Positions 1 to 7,843 of a DNA stretch of 64,000 bases are shown here, piece by piece. The stretch lies in contig NZ_CP133160.1 in NCBI RefSeq assembly GCF_030913365.1, forward strand, positions 3,820,001 to 3,884,000, read 5' to 3'. Positions within the stretch are counted from its first letter, which is position 1. Every line of letters starts with the position of its first letter. The notes beneath the pieces were generated by a model that worked only from the letters and a program-made list of their open reading frames with translations, was not told where the DNA came from and did no database searches. This stretch comes from Stenotrophomonas sp. 24(2023) (GTDB taxonomy: Bacteria; Pseudomonadota; Gammaproteobacteria; Xanthomonadales; Xanthomonadaceae). A program made the translations under genes and the position numbers.

Positions 1-1
1 A

Positions 2-388
2 CTGCTGCAGCAATCGCAGGCGGCCTGCGATGCGCTGAGCGAGGATGACGATGGGCTCAAGCGCGAGATCCTCACCCACGCCGGCAACCGCTGGTCGCTG
101 GCGGTGGTGCACGCCCTGGGCGTGCACGGCACGCTGCGCCATGCGCAGATCGCGCGGCAGCTCGATGGCGTTACCCAGCGCATGCTCACGCGCACGCTGC
201 GCCAGCTCGAGCGTGATGGGTTGATTGCCAGGCACGACCATGACGAGGTGCCACCACGCGTGGACTACCAGCTGACCGCACTGGGCCGTGGACTGCTGGC
301 CGGCATGGTGCCGCTGTGGCGCTGGGTCATCGACAACGCCGCCGGGTTCCGTGACGCGCGGGCGCAGTTCGACCGCAGCGCACCCTGA
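2..388 (+). CDS. HxlR-family transcriptional regulator (5' end missing)
   Basis: The reading frame is open from base 2 and ends in TGA at 386-388, giving 128 visible residues; the true start lies before the window. The sequence GNRWSLAVVHALGVHGTLR followed by LDGVTQRMLTRTLRQLERDGLI is the winged-helix pattern of the HxlR family, which act as small single-domain DNA-binding repressors or activators, often of redox or electrophile stress genes. The HxlR core is complete and only the N-terminal arm is lost. An internal ATG at 104 is not a good start because the conserved first helix lies upstream of it. The target is unknown; the divergent partner would be outside the window. Confidence 0.85.
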   Translation: MLQQSQAACDALSEDDDGLKREILTHAGNRWSLAVVHALGVHGTLRHAQIARQLDGVTQRMLTRTLRQLERDGLIARHDHDEVPPRVDYQLTALGRGLLAGMVPLWRWVIDNAAGFRDARAQFDRSAP

Positions 389-442
389 GCGGCCCGCTGG
401 GCTACCGGCCCGGTGGCCGGCATCCCAGCGTGGTTGCGCGGA

Positions 443-1522
443 TCAGCGCGTGACCACGTCCTGCCACCAGCGCGTGCCGTGCACCGGGGCGGCCATGTCC
501 AGGGCCTCACCCATGCGCGGGGTGGTCACCTCCACACCGTGTTCCGCCGCCAGTGCGGTGATGCGCTCGAACGGCTGTTCCCAGCGGTGCAGGGCCAGGT
601 CGAAGGTGCCGTTGTGGATCGGCAGCAGCCACTTGCCGCGCAGGTCCAGGTGGGCCTGCAGCGTCTGCTCGGGCTGCATGTGCACGAAGGCCCAACGCGG
701 GTCATACGCGCCGGTTTCGATCATGGTCAGGTCGAAGGGGCCGTACTTCTCGCCAATGGCCTTGAAACCATCGAAGTAGCCGGTGTCGCCGCTGAAGAAG
801 AGGCGGAAATCATCGTCCTGGAGGACCCACGACGCCCACAGGCTGCGATCGCCATCGCCCAGCCCGCGGCCGCTGAAGTGCTGGGCGGGCGTGGCGGTCA
901 GGCGCAGGCCGGCCGCTTCGGTGCTCTGCCACCAGTCCAGCTGCTCCACCTTGGCCGCATCGATGCCCCAGGCGATCAGCTGGTCGCCCACGCCCAGCGG
1001 TGCGATGAAGCGCGCTGTCTTTCCGTCCAGCTTCAGCACTGCATCGTGGTCGAGATGGTCGTAGTGGTTGTGCGAGAGGATCACTCCGGCGATCGGCGGC
1101 AGGTCGTCGATGCTGATCGGCGGGGCATGGAAGCGCGCCGGGCCGGCCCATTGCACCGGCGAGGCGCGCTCGGAGAACACCGGATCGGTGAGCCAGTACT
1201 GGCCGCGCAGCTTCAGCAGCAGGGTGGAGTGGCCGATGCGGAACAGGCTGCGGTCCGGTGCGGCGTCCAGCGCGGCGCGGTCCAGCGGCAGCACCGGGAT
1301 CGGCCGTTCCGGCACCGTGCCCTTGGGCTTGGAGACCAGGAAGTTCCACCAGATCTGCACGCCGTCGCGCAGGCTCATCGGCGGGCGCGGCAGGCCATTG
1401 CGGAACTTGCCTTCGCGGTACTGCGGCGAGTCGGGGAAATCGGGGAGGGACCAGGAACGGCAGAACGTGTAGGCAGTCACGGCGAGGATTCCAAGCAGGA
1501 GGACAAGGAGCAGGCGCTTCAT
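443..1522 (-). CDS. MBL-fold metallo-hydrolase (NAPE-PLD/UlaG-like), membrane-anchored
   Basis: This 359-residue protein starts at the ATG at 1522, which opens with MKRLLLVLLLGILAV, a single N-terminal hydrophobic anchor or uncleaved signal. The upstream in-frame extension to 1603 is rejected because it runs through the palindromic operators. The core carries the metallo-beta-lactamase metal motif SHNHYDHLDHDAV, followed by PAQHFSGRG and FSGDTGY, and HNGTFDLALH near the C terminus, as in N-acylphosphatidylethanolamine phospholipase D-like and RomA/YfiN-type proteins. The substrate cannot be told from sequence. It is divergent from a TetR regulator, with two palindromes between them, so it is probably the main target of that repressor. 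Confidence 0.85.
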   Translation of the reverse strand: MKRLLLVLLLGILAVTAYTFCRSWSLPDFPDSPQYREGKFRNGLPRPPMSLRDGVQIWWNFLVSKPKGTVPERPIPVLPLDRAALDAAPDRSLFRIGHSTLLLKLRGQYWLTDPVFSERASPVQWAGPARFHAPPISIDDLPPIAGVILSHNHYDHLDHDAVLKLDGKTARFIAPLGVGDQLIAWGIDAAKVEQLDWWQSTEAAGLRLTATPAQHFSGRGLGDGDRSLWASWVLQDDDFRLFFSGDTGYFDGFKAIGEKYGPFDLTMIETGAYDPRWAFVHMQPEQTLQAHLDLRGKWLLPIHNGTFDLALHRWEQPFERITALAAEHGVEVTTPRMGEALDMAAPVHGTRWWQDVVTR

Positions 1523-1539
1523 GGAGGACGTCCGCTGGG

Positions 1540-1591
1540 TACACTGAACAGTGTAGTTTCCATTTTGGCGAAAAGTACACTGCCGGGTGTA
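1540..1591. promoter_or_regulatory. Paired palindromic operators in the MBL/TetR divergent spacer
   Basis: Bases 1540-1555 form TACACTG-AA-CAGTGTA, a perfect inverted repeat. A second copy with the same outer bases but a changed centre lies at 1576-1591 (TACACTG-CC-GGGTGTA), 36 bp further on. A candidate plus-strand promoter, TTGGCG (1565-1570) and TAGAAT (1590-1595) with a 19-bp spacer, overlaps site 2. This is the usual layout for TetR autorepression plus control of the divergent gene. The repeats are seen directly; binding by the adjacent TetR protein is inferred. Confidence 0.7.
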
Positions 1592-1626
1592 GAATGTGGG
1601 CATCCGTTCAGCTGCGCCGTCCTGCC

Positions 1627-2238
1627 ATGTCCCAGCCCCCGCAACGCCTGACCGACCGCAAGCGCGAAGCCATCGTGCGCGCGGCGGTGGAAGAGTTCCG
1701 CACGGCCGGCTACGAGGCGACCAGCATGGACCGCATCGCGGCGGTGGCCGGTGTGTCCAAGCGCACGGTGTACAACCACTTTCCGAGCAAGGAAGAACTG
1801 TTCGCGCTGATCCTGGAAGAACTGTGGGAAAGCAGTGCGGCCAGTGTCGAGCTGCCGTACCGTACCGACCAGCCGCTGCAGCCGCAGTTGCTGCAGTTGC
1901 TGCGGCAGAAGCTGGATCTGCTGGGCGATGCGAACTTCATCGACCTGGCGCGGGTGGCGATGGCCGAGATCATCCATTCGCCCGACCGCGCGCAGGAAAT
2001 CGTTGGCCGCATGAAGGAAAAGGAAAGCGGCGTGACCGGCTGGATCCGTGCGGCCATCGCCGATGGCCGGCTGCAGCCGGTGGATCCGGAATTTGCGACG
2101 TTCCAGCTGGAAGGGCTGGTGAAGAGCTTCGCGTTCTGGCCGCAGGTGACGCTGGGCCAGCCGCCGCTGGCACAGGCCGAGCGGCGGCGCGTGGCCGAAT
2201 CGGCGGTAAAGATGTTCCTGGGCCATTACGCGCGCTGA
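1627..2238 (+). CDS. TetR/AcrR-family transcriptional regulator
   Basis: The protein has 203 residues from the ATG at 1627. The N-terminal helix-turn-helix is canonical: AIVRAAVEEFRTAGYEATSMDRIAAVAGVSKRTVYNHFPSKEELF, about residues 14-58. The C-terminal part (VAMAEIIHSPDRAQEIVGRM and later FWPQVTLGQPPL) resembles the AefR-like TetR C-terminal domain common in Pseudomonas and Xanthomonads. Longer in-frame extensions run back into the divergent gene and are not credible. It probably represses itself and the divergent MBL hydrolase through the two TACACTG palindromes. The ligand is unknown. Confidence 0.88.
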   Translation: MSQPPQRLTDRKREAIVRAAVEEFRTAGYEATSMDRIAAVAGVSKRTVYNHFPSKEELFALILEELWESSAASVELPYRTDQPLQPQLLQLLRQKLDLLGDANFIDLARVAMAEIIHSPDRAQEIVGRMKEKESGVTGWIRAAIADGRLQPVDPEFATFQLEGLVKSFAFWPQVTLGQPPLAQAERRRVAESAVKMFLGHYAR

Positions 2239-2375
2239 TTCCCGCTGGCGCGGGCGTGCTTGGCGCGCCGCAGGAACAGGATTGCCGGAAAGTGATACGC
2301 AGCGTGCGGGCGGGCGCTCTAGCCTGTGCCCATGCCGATCTTCCGTTCCCCCTTCCCTGGCACCGGCCTGCTGGC

Positions 2376-3164
2376 ATGGCCGACCTGAGCCTGGACCCGG
2401 GCTGGGTGGACCGCGCCGATGGCCCGCCACTGTTCGTGGTGGCCGGGCAGTGCGAGCAGCAGGCGTTCGGCCAGCACATGCACCAGCATGCGCGTGGCCA
2501 GCTGTTCGGTTCGCTGCGGGGCCTGCTGTCGGTGGGCACCGAAACAGAGCGCTGGGTGGTACCGGCCATCCATGCGGTCTGGCTGCCGCCCCACCACCGG
2601 CACTGGGCCCGTTCGCACGGCCCGTTCCATGGCTGGAGTGCGTTCATCGCCGAAGCGGCGTGCCGGGATCTTCCCGCACGCCCTTGCCTGCTGGCGGTAT
2701 CGGGCTTGCTGCGCGAGGCCGTGCTGCGCGCTGGGACATGGCCGCTGGCCCTGCCGCGCAAAGCACAGGCGCACCTGGTGGAGGTGATCCTGGATGAGAT
2801 TCGTGCCAGCCCGGCGCAGTCCCTGGGCCTGCCGTTGCCGGCCGAGCGGCGCCTGCTGCGGGTCGCACAGGCACTGATCGACGACCCGGGCGATGGGCGT
2901 GAACTGGGGCACTGGGCGCGGTGGGCGGCGCTCAGCCCACGCACGCTCAGCCGTCGCTTCGTCAGTGAAACCGGCTTCACCTTCACCGCCTGGCGGCAAC
3001 GCGCCCGTCTGCTGCGCAGCCTGGAACTGCTGGCCGCCGGCCGACCGGTGACCGCCATTGCACTGGACCTGGGCTATGCCAGCGCGCCCAGCTTCATCAC
3101 CGCATTCCGGCAGGCACTCGGGCAGACACCCGCCGCCTACCGCCAGCGACTGCACGGGCGCTGA
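2376..3164 (+). CDS. AraC-family transcriptional regulator
   Basis: This 262-residue protein begins at the ATG at 2376 (MADLSLDPGW). The N-terminal half looks like a cupin/AraC sensing domain (HMHQHARGQLFGSLRGLLSV, then WVVPAIHAVWLPPHHRHW). The C-terminal half is the double helix-turn-helix: WAALSPRTLSRRFVSETGFTF and then ITAFRQALGQTPAAYRQR, about residues 165-260. This AraC type (cupin plus HTH_18) usually controls an adjacent transporter or enzyme gene. The downstream neighbour is convergent and unrelated, so the target is uncertain. Residues upstream of the chosen ATG in the same frame are out-of-frame translation of the TetR gene. Confidence 0.85.
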   Translation: MADLSLDPGWVDRADGPPLFVVAGQCEQQAFGQHMHQHARGQLFGSLRGLLSVGTETERWVVPAIHAVWLPPHHRHWARSHGPFHGWSAFIAEAACRDLPARPCLLAVSGLLREAVLRAGTWPLALPRKAQAHLVEVILDEIRASPAQSLGLPLPAERRLLRVAQALIDDPGDGRELGHWARWAALSPRTLSRRFVSETGFTFTAWRQRARLLRSLELLAAGRPVTAIALDLGYASAPSFITAFRQALGQTPAAYRQRLHGR

Positions 3165-3557
3165 TCACTCCGGTGGGGCCAACAGCCGTTCGCCCAGGCG
3201 GATGGCTTCGGTTTCATCGCGGGCGAATGCCACCGGAAAACCGAAGGCTTTGCTGGCGGTACTGGCCAGGGCGCGGATCGGTGCCGGCAACGGGCGATCG
3301 CCTTCCAGCACGATCATGCCCCGGCACAGGCGCTGCATGCGGTCCTTGATGCGCTTGAAGAAGGCCGCGCGCTGGCGACGTTCTTCGGCTGTCTCACCGG
3401 CATGGTCGTCGGTGGCGTGGTCGGTGATCAGCACGAAGCGGTGGCCGCGATCGAGCAGGCGTTCCAGCAGCACTTCATCGTCAGCAGGGTTGGCCGCTTC
3501 CGGTTCGAGGTGGCGGCGGAGGAAGACCAGCGGGGAACGGGAATCATCGAGGATCAT
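3165..3557 (-). CDS. Conserved hypothetical protein, 130 aa
   Basis: I do not recognise the family with confidence. The protein starts MILDDSRSPLVFLRRHLEPE and has a charged middle, then FFKRIKDRMQRLCRGMIVLEGD and KAFGFPVAFARDETEAIRLGERLL. This alternation (a helix with Arg/Lys, a short strand, then an EAI/LGERLL helix) loosely recalls small STAS/SpoIIAA-like bacterial proteins, but the resemblance is weak. It has no signal peptide or membrane segment. Its stop abuts the stop of the convergent AraC gene with no gap, and its start is 132 bp from the end of the co-directional MFS gene, so it may follow that gene in a transcript. Confidence 0.6.
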   Translation of the reverse strand: MILDDSRSPLVFLRRHLEPEAANPADDEVLLERLLDRGHRFVLITDHATDDHAGETAEERRQRAAFFKRIKDRMQRLCRGMIVLEGDRPLPAPIRALASTASKAFGFPVAFARDETEAIRLGERLLAPPE

Positions 3558-3689
3558 GCAGGGCGCCTGGCAAGAGAGGAGGGCGATGCGCAGGGCGGGC
3601 GGAAGCTGGCGGGCGTCGCAGCAACAGCATGATGCCGGCCGTGGGCATGCGGCTTCGCGCAGCGGCCAGCCAGCATCGTGCAGGTGCCA

Positions 3690-5216
3690 TCACGACGCTG
3701 CAGCAAGGCCGTCAGGTGCCGTGCGGCGCATGCTGGTCCACACCAGCAGGGCGGCCAGGGCGGCCGCGATGCCCGCCACCAGAAAGGCCTGTGCAAAGCC
3801 GTGCTGGTAGCCGCTGCGGGCGATGCCGGACACCGTGGCGGCTACATCGGCCGGGTAGGCCTGCAGGGCACGCTGCAGGTCGCCTGCAACGATATGGTCG
3901 ATCAGGCGCGCATCCACGGGCAGGTGCGCGGCCGGCATGGCCTGTTCCACGACGTGACGGGTGGTGCCGGCCAGCACCGCGCCCAGTCCGGAGAAGCCGA
4001 TCAGGATGCCGCTGAAGCGCGCGGTGGTGCTGATGCCAGACGCCATGCCGGCCCGGTGCGGTGGCACGGTGCCCATGATCGCCTTCTGCGTTTCGCCATT
4101 GAGCAGGCCGCCGCCGGTGCCCAGCAGCGCCATCGCCAGCATCAGCATCGGCAGTGCCGGGCGTGTCGCCGCTGCGACCATCGCCAGGTTGCCCAGTGCC
4201 ACCACGGCCAGGCCAAGTGACAGCAGGGCGCGGCTGTCCATGCGTGCTGACAGGCGCCGTGCCACCTGGGGAAACACCAGCATGGCCAGCGCGAACGGCA
4301 GCATGCCCAGCCCGGCGCGCAGCGCGGTTTCGCCACGGCCGTTCTGCAGGAACTGCGGCAGCAGCGAGGCCATCACCTGTGCCGTGGCGGCGTAGGCGAA
4401 CATGGCCAGCACCGAACCACTGAAGGGCAGGTCGGCGAACAGCCGCAGGTCGAGCATCGGGTGCGCGCGCCGGCGCTCGACCACCACGAACGCGATGGAC
4501 AGCGCCACGCCGATGCCCAGCCGCCGCAGCACGGCGGGGCTTGCCCAACCCAGGCCGGGGCCGTCGATCAATGCCCAGGTCAGGTGGAACATCGCCAGCG
4601 CGAACAGGCCGATGCCCGGCAGGTCCAGCGGGCGCGATGCCGGATCGCGCGATTCTTCAATGAACATCGGCACCGCGGCGGCCAGCAGCGCGCACAGTGG
4701 CAGGTTCACATGGAAGGCCCAGCGCCAGCCCAGCCACTGGTTGATCAGCCCGCCCAGCAGGGGCGACAGCACCATGGTCAGGCCCATGATGCCGCCCCAG
4801 ATGGCCCACGCACGGCCACGGGCCGCCGGGTCGTGGAAGCCGTGGCCGATGATGGCCAGCGCCGGTGCCAGCAGGAACGCGGCGCCCACGCCCTGTGCGG
4901 CGCGTGCCAGGTACAGCGCACCGGCGCTGGGGGCCAGGCCGCAGGCCAGCGATGCCAGCGCGAAGAAGGTGATGCCGGCCAGGAACACGCGGCGCCGGCC
5001 GTAGCGGTCGGCAATCGCGCCGGCCGGCAGCAGCAGCGCGGCAAAGCACAGCACGTAGCTGCTGATGACCCATTCCACATCGGCGAAGGAGGCGTGCAGG
5101 TCCCGGGCAATGGTGGGCAGCACCACGCCCACCACGTTGGTGTCGAGCACGGTCATCGCACAGCCGGTGGAGGCCACGAGCAGCAGGGGCAGGGTACGGG
5201 GCATGGCGGTGGCCAT
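3690..5216 (-). CDS. MFS transporter, DHA2 (14-TM, EmrB/QacA-type) drug exporter
   Basis: The protein has 508 residues from the ATG at 5216 (MATAMPRTLPLLLVASTGCA). An in-frame ATG at 5249 would add 11 residues but has no ribosome site. TVLDTNVVGVVLPTIARDL is the DHA2 motif in TM1. ISSYVLCFAALLLPAGAIADRYGRRRVFLAG covers TM2 and the motif-A loop between TM2 and TM3. The length and about 14 hydrophobic stretches fit the proton-driven drug:H+ antiporter 2 family in the inner membrane. No partner membrane-fusion protein is adjacent. It is divergent from a LysR regulator with strong inverted repeats between, so it is probably LysR-controlled. The substrate is unknown. Confidence 0.88.
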   Translation of the reverse strand: MATAMPRTLPLLLVASTGCAMTVLDTNVVGVVLPTIARDLHASFADVEWVISSYVLCFAALLLPAGAIADRYGRRRVFLAGITFFALASLACGLAPSAGALYLARAAQGVGAAFLLAPALAIIGHGFHDPAARGRAWAIWGGIMGLTMVLSPLLGGLINQWLGWRWAFHVNLPLCALLAAAVPMFIEESRDPASRPLDLPGIGLFALAMFHLTWALIDGPGLGWASPAVLRRLGIGVALSIAFVVVERRRAHPMLDLRLFADLPFSGSVLAMFAYAATAQVMASLLPQFLQNGRGETALRAGLGMLPFALAMLVFPQVARRLSARMDSRALLSLGLAVVALGNLAMVAAATRPALPMLMLAMALLGTGGGLLNGETQKAIMGTVPPHRAGMASGISTTARFSGILIGFSGLGAVLAGTTRHVVEQAMPAAHLPVDARLIDHIVAGDLQRALQAYPADVAATVSGIARSGYQHGFAQAFLVAGIAAALAALLVWTSMRRTAPDGLAAAS

Positions 5217-5269
5217 CGAAGGCTCCAGTGGGTCAGGAGGCCATTCCAATCCACGCCACTATTCGGTTC

Positions 5270-5307
5270 AATAAAGGCAACCAGCGACTTTATTCGGAAA
5301 ATCCGAA
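5270..5307. promoter_or_regulatory. LysR-type inverted repeats between MFS gene and LysR gene
   Basis: Two overlapping inverted repeats lie in the 105-bp divergent spacer. AATAAAG (5270-5276) pairs with CTTTATT (5288-5294) across 11 bp, matching the T-N11-A geometry of LysR sites. TTCGGA (5293-5298) pairs with TCCGAA (5302-5307) across AAA. Both are perfect. They are probably the recognition and activation sites for the LysR protein encoded from 5322. Confidence 0.65.
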
Positions 5308-5321
5308 CAGGAAATGCGGCC

Positions 5322-6203
5322 ATGGACCTGAAGCACCTGCGGGCGTTCGTCACCGTTGCGGAACAGCTGCACTTCGCCCATTCGGCCGAGCAGCTGGGCG
5401 TGTCCCCGCCCACGTTGACCGCGCAGATCCAGGCGCTGGAACGGTTGCTGCAGGCCCGGCTGTTCCAGCGCACCCGGCGCAGCGTGGCGTTGACCGCTGC
5501 CGGCGAGGCGTTCCTGGTGGAAGCACGCGCGGCGCTGGCGCAGGTGGAGCGTGCACTGGAGACCGGGCGCCGTGCCGGGCGCGGCCAACTGGGCCGGGTG
5601 GACATCGGCTATGTCGGTTCGGCGGTGTTCTCCGGCGCGCTGCAGGCGCAGGTGCTGCATTTCCGGCGGCGCTGGCCACAGGTGCAGCTGGGCACCTGCG
5701 AACTGCCCACCGCGCAGTTGGTGCAGCAGCTGGAGGAGGGGCAGCTGGACGTGGCGTTCGTGCGGACCCCGGTGGTGCTGCCTTCGTCAGTGGCCAGCCA
5801 TGTGGTGGCGCGCGATCGTTTCTGCCTGGCGCTGGCGGCCGACCATCCGTTGGCCGGCAGTGGCCAGGCATTGGCCTCGCGGGTGCTGGCCGGCGAGGCC
5901 TTCGTGGCGCCGGAACAGGGGCTGGGCCTGCGTGAAGTCGCACGGCGTGGCCGCTTCGATCCGCACATCGTTTCGGTGCCCGGCAGCCTGCAGGCGGTGC
6001 TGGCACAGGTTGCGCTGGGGGCGGGCATCGCCGTGGTGCCCAGCGTGCTGGTGCAGGTGGTGCACCTGCCCAACGTGGTCTATCGGGACATTGCCGGTGC
6101 GGTCATTCCATCGGAAGTCGCCGCGCTGTTCCGGCGCCATGAACGCGCGCCCGCCGTGCGCCAGCTGATCCAGCAGATCCGGCAGGTGAAGTGCCCGGCC
6201 TGA
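5322..6203 (+). CDS. LysR-family transcriptional regulator
   Basis: This 293-residue protein starts at the ATG at 5322 with the family hallmark MDLKHLRAFVTVAEQLHFAHSAEQLGVSPPTLTAQIQALE, a winged helix-turn-helix at residues 1-60. The substrate-binding domain follows (RGQLGRVDIGYVGSAVFSGAL, QLEEGQLDVAFVRTPV, AVLAQVALGAGIAVVPSVL), as in the BenM/CatM-like subgroup. It lies divergent from a DHA2 efflux gene with inverted repeats between, so it most likely activates that pump in response to an aromatic or drug-like ligand. The link is positional. Confidence 0.88.
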   Translation: MDLKHLRAFVTVAEQLHFAHSAEQLGVSPPTLTAQIQALERLLQARLFQRTRRSVALTAAGEAFLVEARAALAQVERALETGRRAGRGQLGRVDIGYVGSAVFSGALQAQVLHFRRRWPQVQLGTCELPTAQLVQQLEEGQLDVAFVRTPVVLPSSVASHVVARDRFCLALAADHPLAGSGQALASRVLAGEAFVAPEQGLGLREVARRGRFDPHIVSVPGSLQAVLAQVALGAGIAVVPSVLVQVVHLPNVVYRDIAGAVIPSEVAALFRRHERAPAVRQLIQQIRQVKCPA

Positions 6204-6208
6204 GACGG

Positions 6209-6254
6209 TTGTATGGAAAGACTGAAAACTAATAAGATTAGGTAAATTCAGTCT
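6209..6254 (+). promoter_or_regulatory. Nested palindromes and short-leader promoter before a TetR gene
   Basis: AGACTGAA (6219-6226) pairs with TTCAGTCT (6247-6254). Nested inside it, CTAAT (6229-6233) pairs with ATTAG (6237-6241) across AAG. A candidate promoter is TTGTAT (6209-6214), an 18-bp spacer and TAAGAT (6233-6238). That would start transcription only about 10 nt before the GTG start at 6255. The outer arm ends exactly one base before that GTG. These are probably TetR autorepression sites. Confidence 0.6.
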
Positions 6255-6848
6255 GTGAGTAGTTTTGTGGCGCGTGCTGGCCTGACCCCCGATACCCTTG
6301 CCCTGGCCGCGGCCGAAACGGCCGACGCGCTTGGTTTTGAAGCCCTCACGGCGGCGGCGGTGGCGCGCCGCCTCGGCGTGCGCCTGCCCAGCCTGTATTC
6401 GCACGTGGCCAACCTGGACGAGTTGAAGGGCCGCGTGGCGTTGCTGGCCCTGCAGGAACTGGCCGACCGAGTGGACGAGGCGCTGGCCGGGCGTGCGGGC
6501 CGCGATGCACTGCACGCGTTGGCCGATGTGCACCGGGCGTACGCGCGGGCGTACCCGGGGCGGTTCGCGGCGGCCCGCCATCCGCTGTCTAGCCAGCTGG
6601 CAGCGGCCAGTGCCGGCCCGCGCCTGAGCCGGGCGATGTTCGCGCTGCTGCGTGGCTATGCCATCGGCGAGGCCGAACAGGTGCATGCCGTGCGCCTGCT
6701 GGGCAGTTTCCTGCTGGGGTTCGCCCTGCTGGAAGGGGCCGATGCGTTTTCCCACCGCGCGCCCGCATCGGATGCAAGCTGGGAGCGCAGCCTGCAGGTG
6801 CTCGATGCGCTGCTGCGCCAGTGGCCGGCAGCGGTGGTGCCGGCATGA
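6255..6848 (+). CDS. TetR-family regulator (WHG-type C-terminal domain)
   Basis: This 197-residue protein reads from GTG at 6255. No Shine-Dalgarno is visible and the palindrome ends immediately before the start, so translation may be leaderless or nearly so. The N-terminal HTH is atypical but clear: TLALAAAETADALGFEALTAAAVARRLGVRLPSLYSHVANLDELKGRVA. The C-terminal half (HRAYARAYPGRFAAARHP, then VRLLGSFLLGFALLEGADAF) fits the WHG/TetR_C_33 domain. Its stop overlaps the start of the esterase gene by four bases (ATGA), so the two form an operon and the regulator probably controls that enzyme. Confidence 0.85.
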   Translation: MSSFVARAGLTPDTLALAAAETADALGFEALTAAAVARRLGVRLPSLYSHVANLDELKGRVALLALQELADRVDEALAGRAGRDALHALADVHRAYARAYPGRFAAARHPLSSQLAAASAGPRLSRAMFALLRGYAIGEAEQVHAVRLLGSFLLGFALLEGADAFSHRAPASDASWERSLQVLDALLRQWPAAVVPA

Positions 6849-7840
6849 GCGCATCACCACCGGTGGATGGCGTGTATCTGGGGCCGCGCGTGGTGCCGGT
6901 CCCATGCAGCATCAGCCCTGCCGCACAGGCCGCGTTGCGGCAGCGCGTGGGCGTCGATGGCGTGCCGCTCAATGCACGTCATGTGATGCCGGCAGTGGAG
7001 GACGTGGCTGCTTGGCAGCAGGTAAAGGCTGCATCGGCCGCGTGGTATGCCGCTGCGCTGGCGCCCGTGGCAACCCGTCTGCAATCGCAGTGCCAGACAC
7101 AGCAGATCGGCACGGCCACGGTGCACGTGGCCACGCCACCGGTGGCGTGGCGGGATGACGCCGTGGTGATGGACCTGCATGGGGGCGGCCTGGTGATGGG
7201 GGGCGGGGAAGCCTGCCGCATCGCGGCACGCCAGCAGGCAGACCGGCTGGGCCTGCGTTGCCTGGGCGTCGACTACCGCTTGCCCCCGGAGCACCCGTAC
7301 CCTGCCGCGCTGGATGACTGCCTTCACGTCTACCGGGCCCTGCTTGCCGAGTATCCGCCCGCGCGGATCGCCCTCGTGGGCCGCTCGGCCGGCGGCAACC
7401 TGGCCACGGCGATGCTGCTGCGTGCCCGTGACGAAGGCCTGCCGATGCCGGCGGGGCTGGTGCTGCTGTCACCACAGGTGGACCTGACCGAAAGCGGCGA
7501 CAGCTTCGCGGTGAACCACGGGGTGGATGTGATGCTGCCCGGGTCGCTGATGGCCAACCACCGCCTGTATGCCGCCGGCGCTGCGTTGTCCGATCCCGGC
7601 CTGTCGCCGCTGTTCGGCCGGTTCGACAGCGGTTTCCCGCCCACCTTCCTGCAGAGCGGCACGCGCGACCTGTTCCTGTCCAATGCGGTACGCCTGCACC
7701 GGCGCCTGCGCATGGCCGGTGTGGCGGCCGAGCTGCATGTATTCGAAGCGATGCCGCACGGCGGCTTTGGTGCCACGCCGGAGGACGATGAACTGGCTGC
7801 GGAAATCACCCGGTTCGTGCACGCGCGGCTGGACGGATGA
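6845..7840 (+). CDS. Alpha/beta hydrolase of the hormone-sensitive-lipase family
   Basis: This 331-residue cytoplasmic enzyme starts at the ATG at 6845, overlapping the TetR stop. It carries the HSL oxyanion motif MDLHGGGLVMGG and the nucleophile elbow GRSAGGNLA (usually GDSAGGN, so Arg replaces Asp next to the serine). The acid region is SGTRDLFLS and the catalytic His is in EAMPHGGFG. DYRLPPEHPYPAALDD is another family signature. Such enzymes hydrolyse short-chain acyl esters; the natural substrate is unknown. Co-transcription with its TetR partner suggests induction by an ester or its product. An upstream ATG at 6821 is less likely because the ATGA overlap is typical here. Confidence 0.88.
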   Translation: MSASPPVDGVYLGPRVVPVPCSISPAAQAALRQRVGVDGVPLNARHVMPAVEDVAAWQQVKAASAAWYAAALAPVATRLQSQCQTQQIGTATVHVATPPVAWRDDAVVMDLHGGGLVMGGGEACRIAARQQADRLGLRCLGVDYRLPPEHPYPAALDDCLHVYRALLAEYPPARIALVGRSAGGNLATAMLLRARDEGLPMPAGLVLLSPQVDLTESGDSFAVNHGVDVMLPGSLMANHRLYAAGAALSDPGLSPLFGRFDSGFPPTFLQSGTRDLFLSNAVRLHRRLRMAGVAAELHVFEAMPHGGFGATPEDDELAAEITRFVHARLDG

Positions 7841-7843
7841 TCC

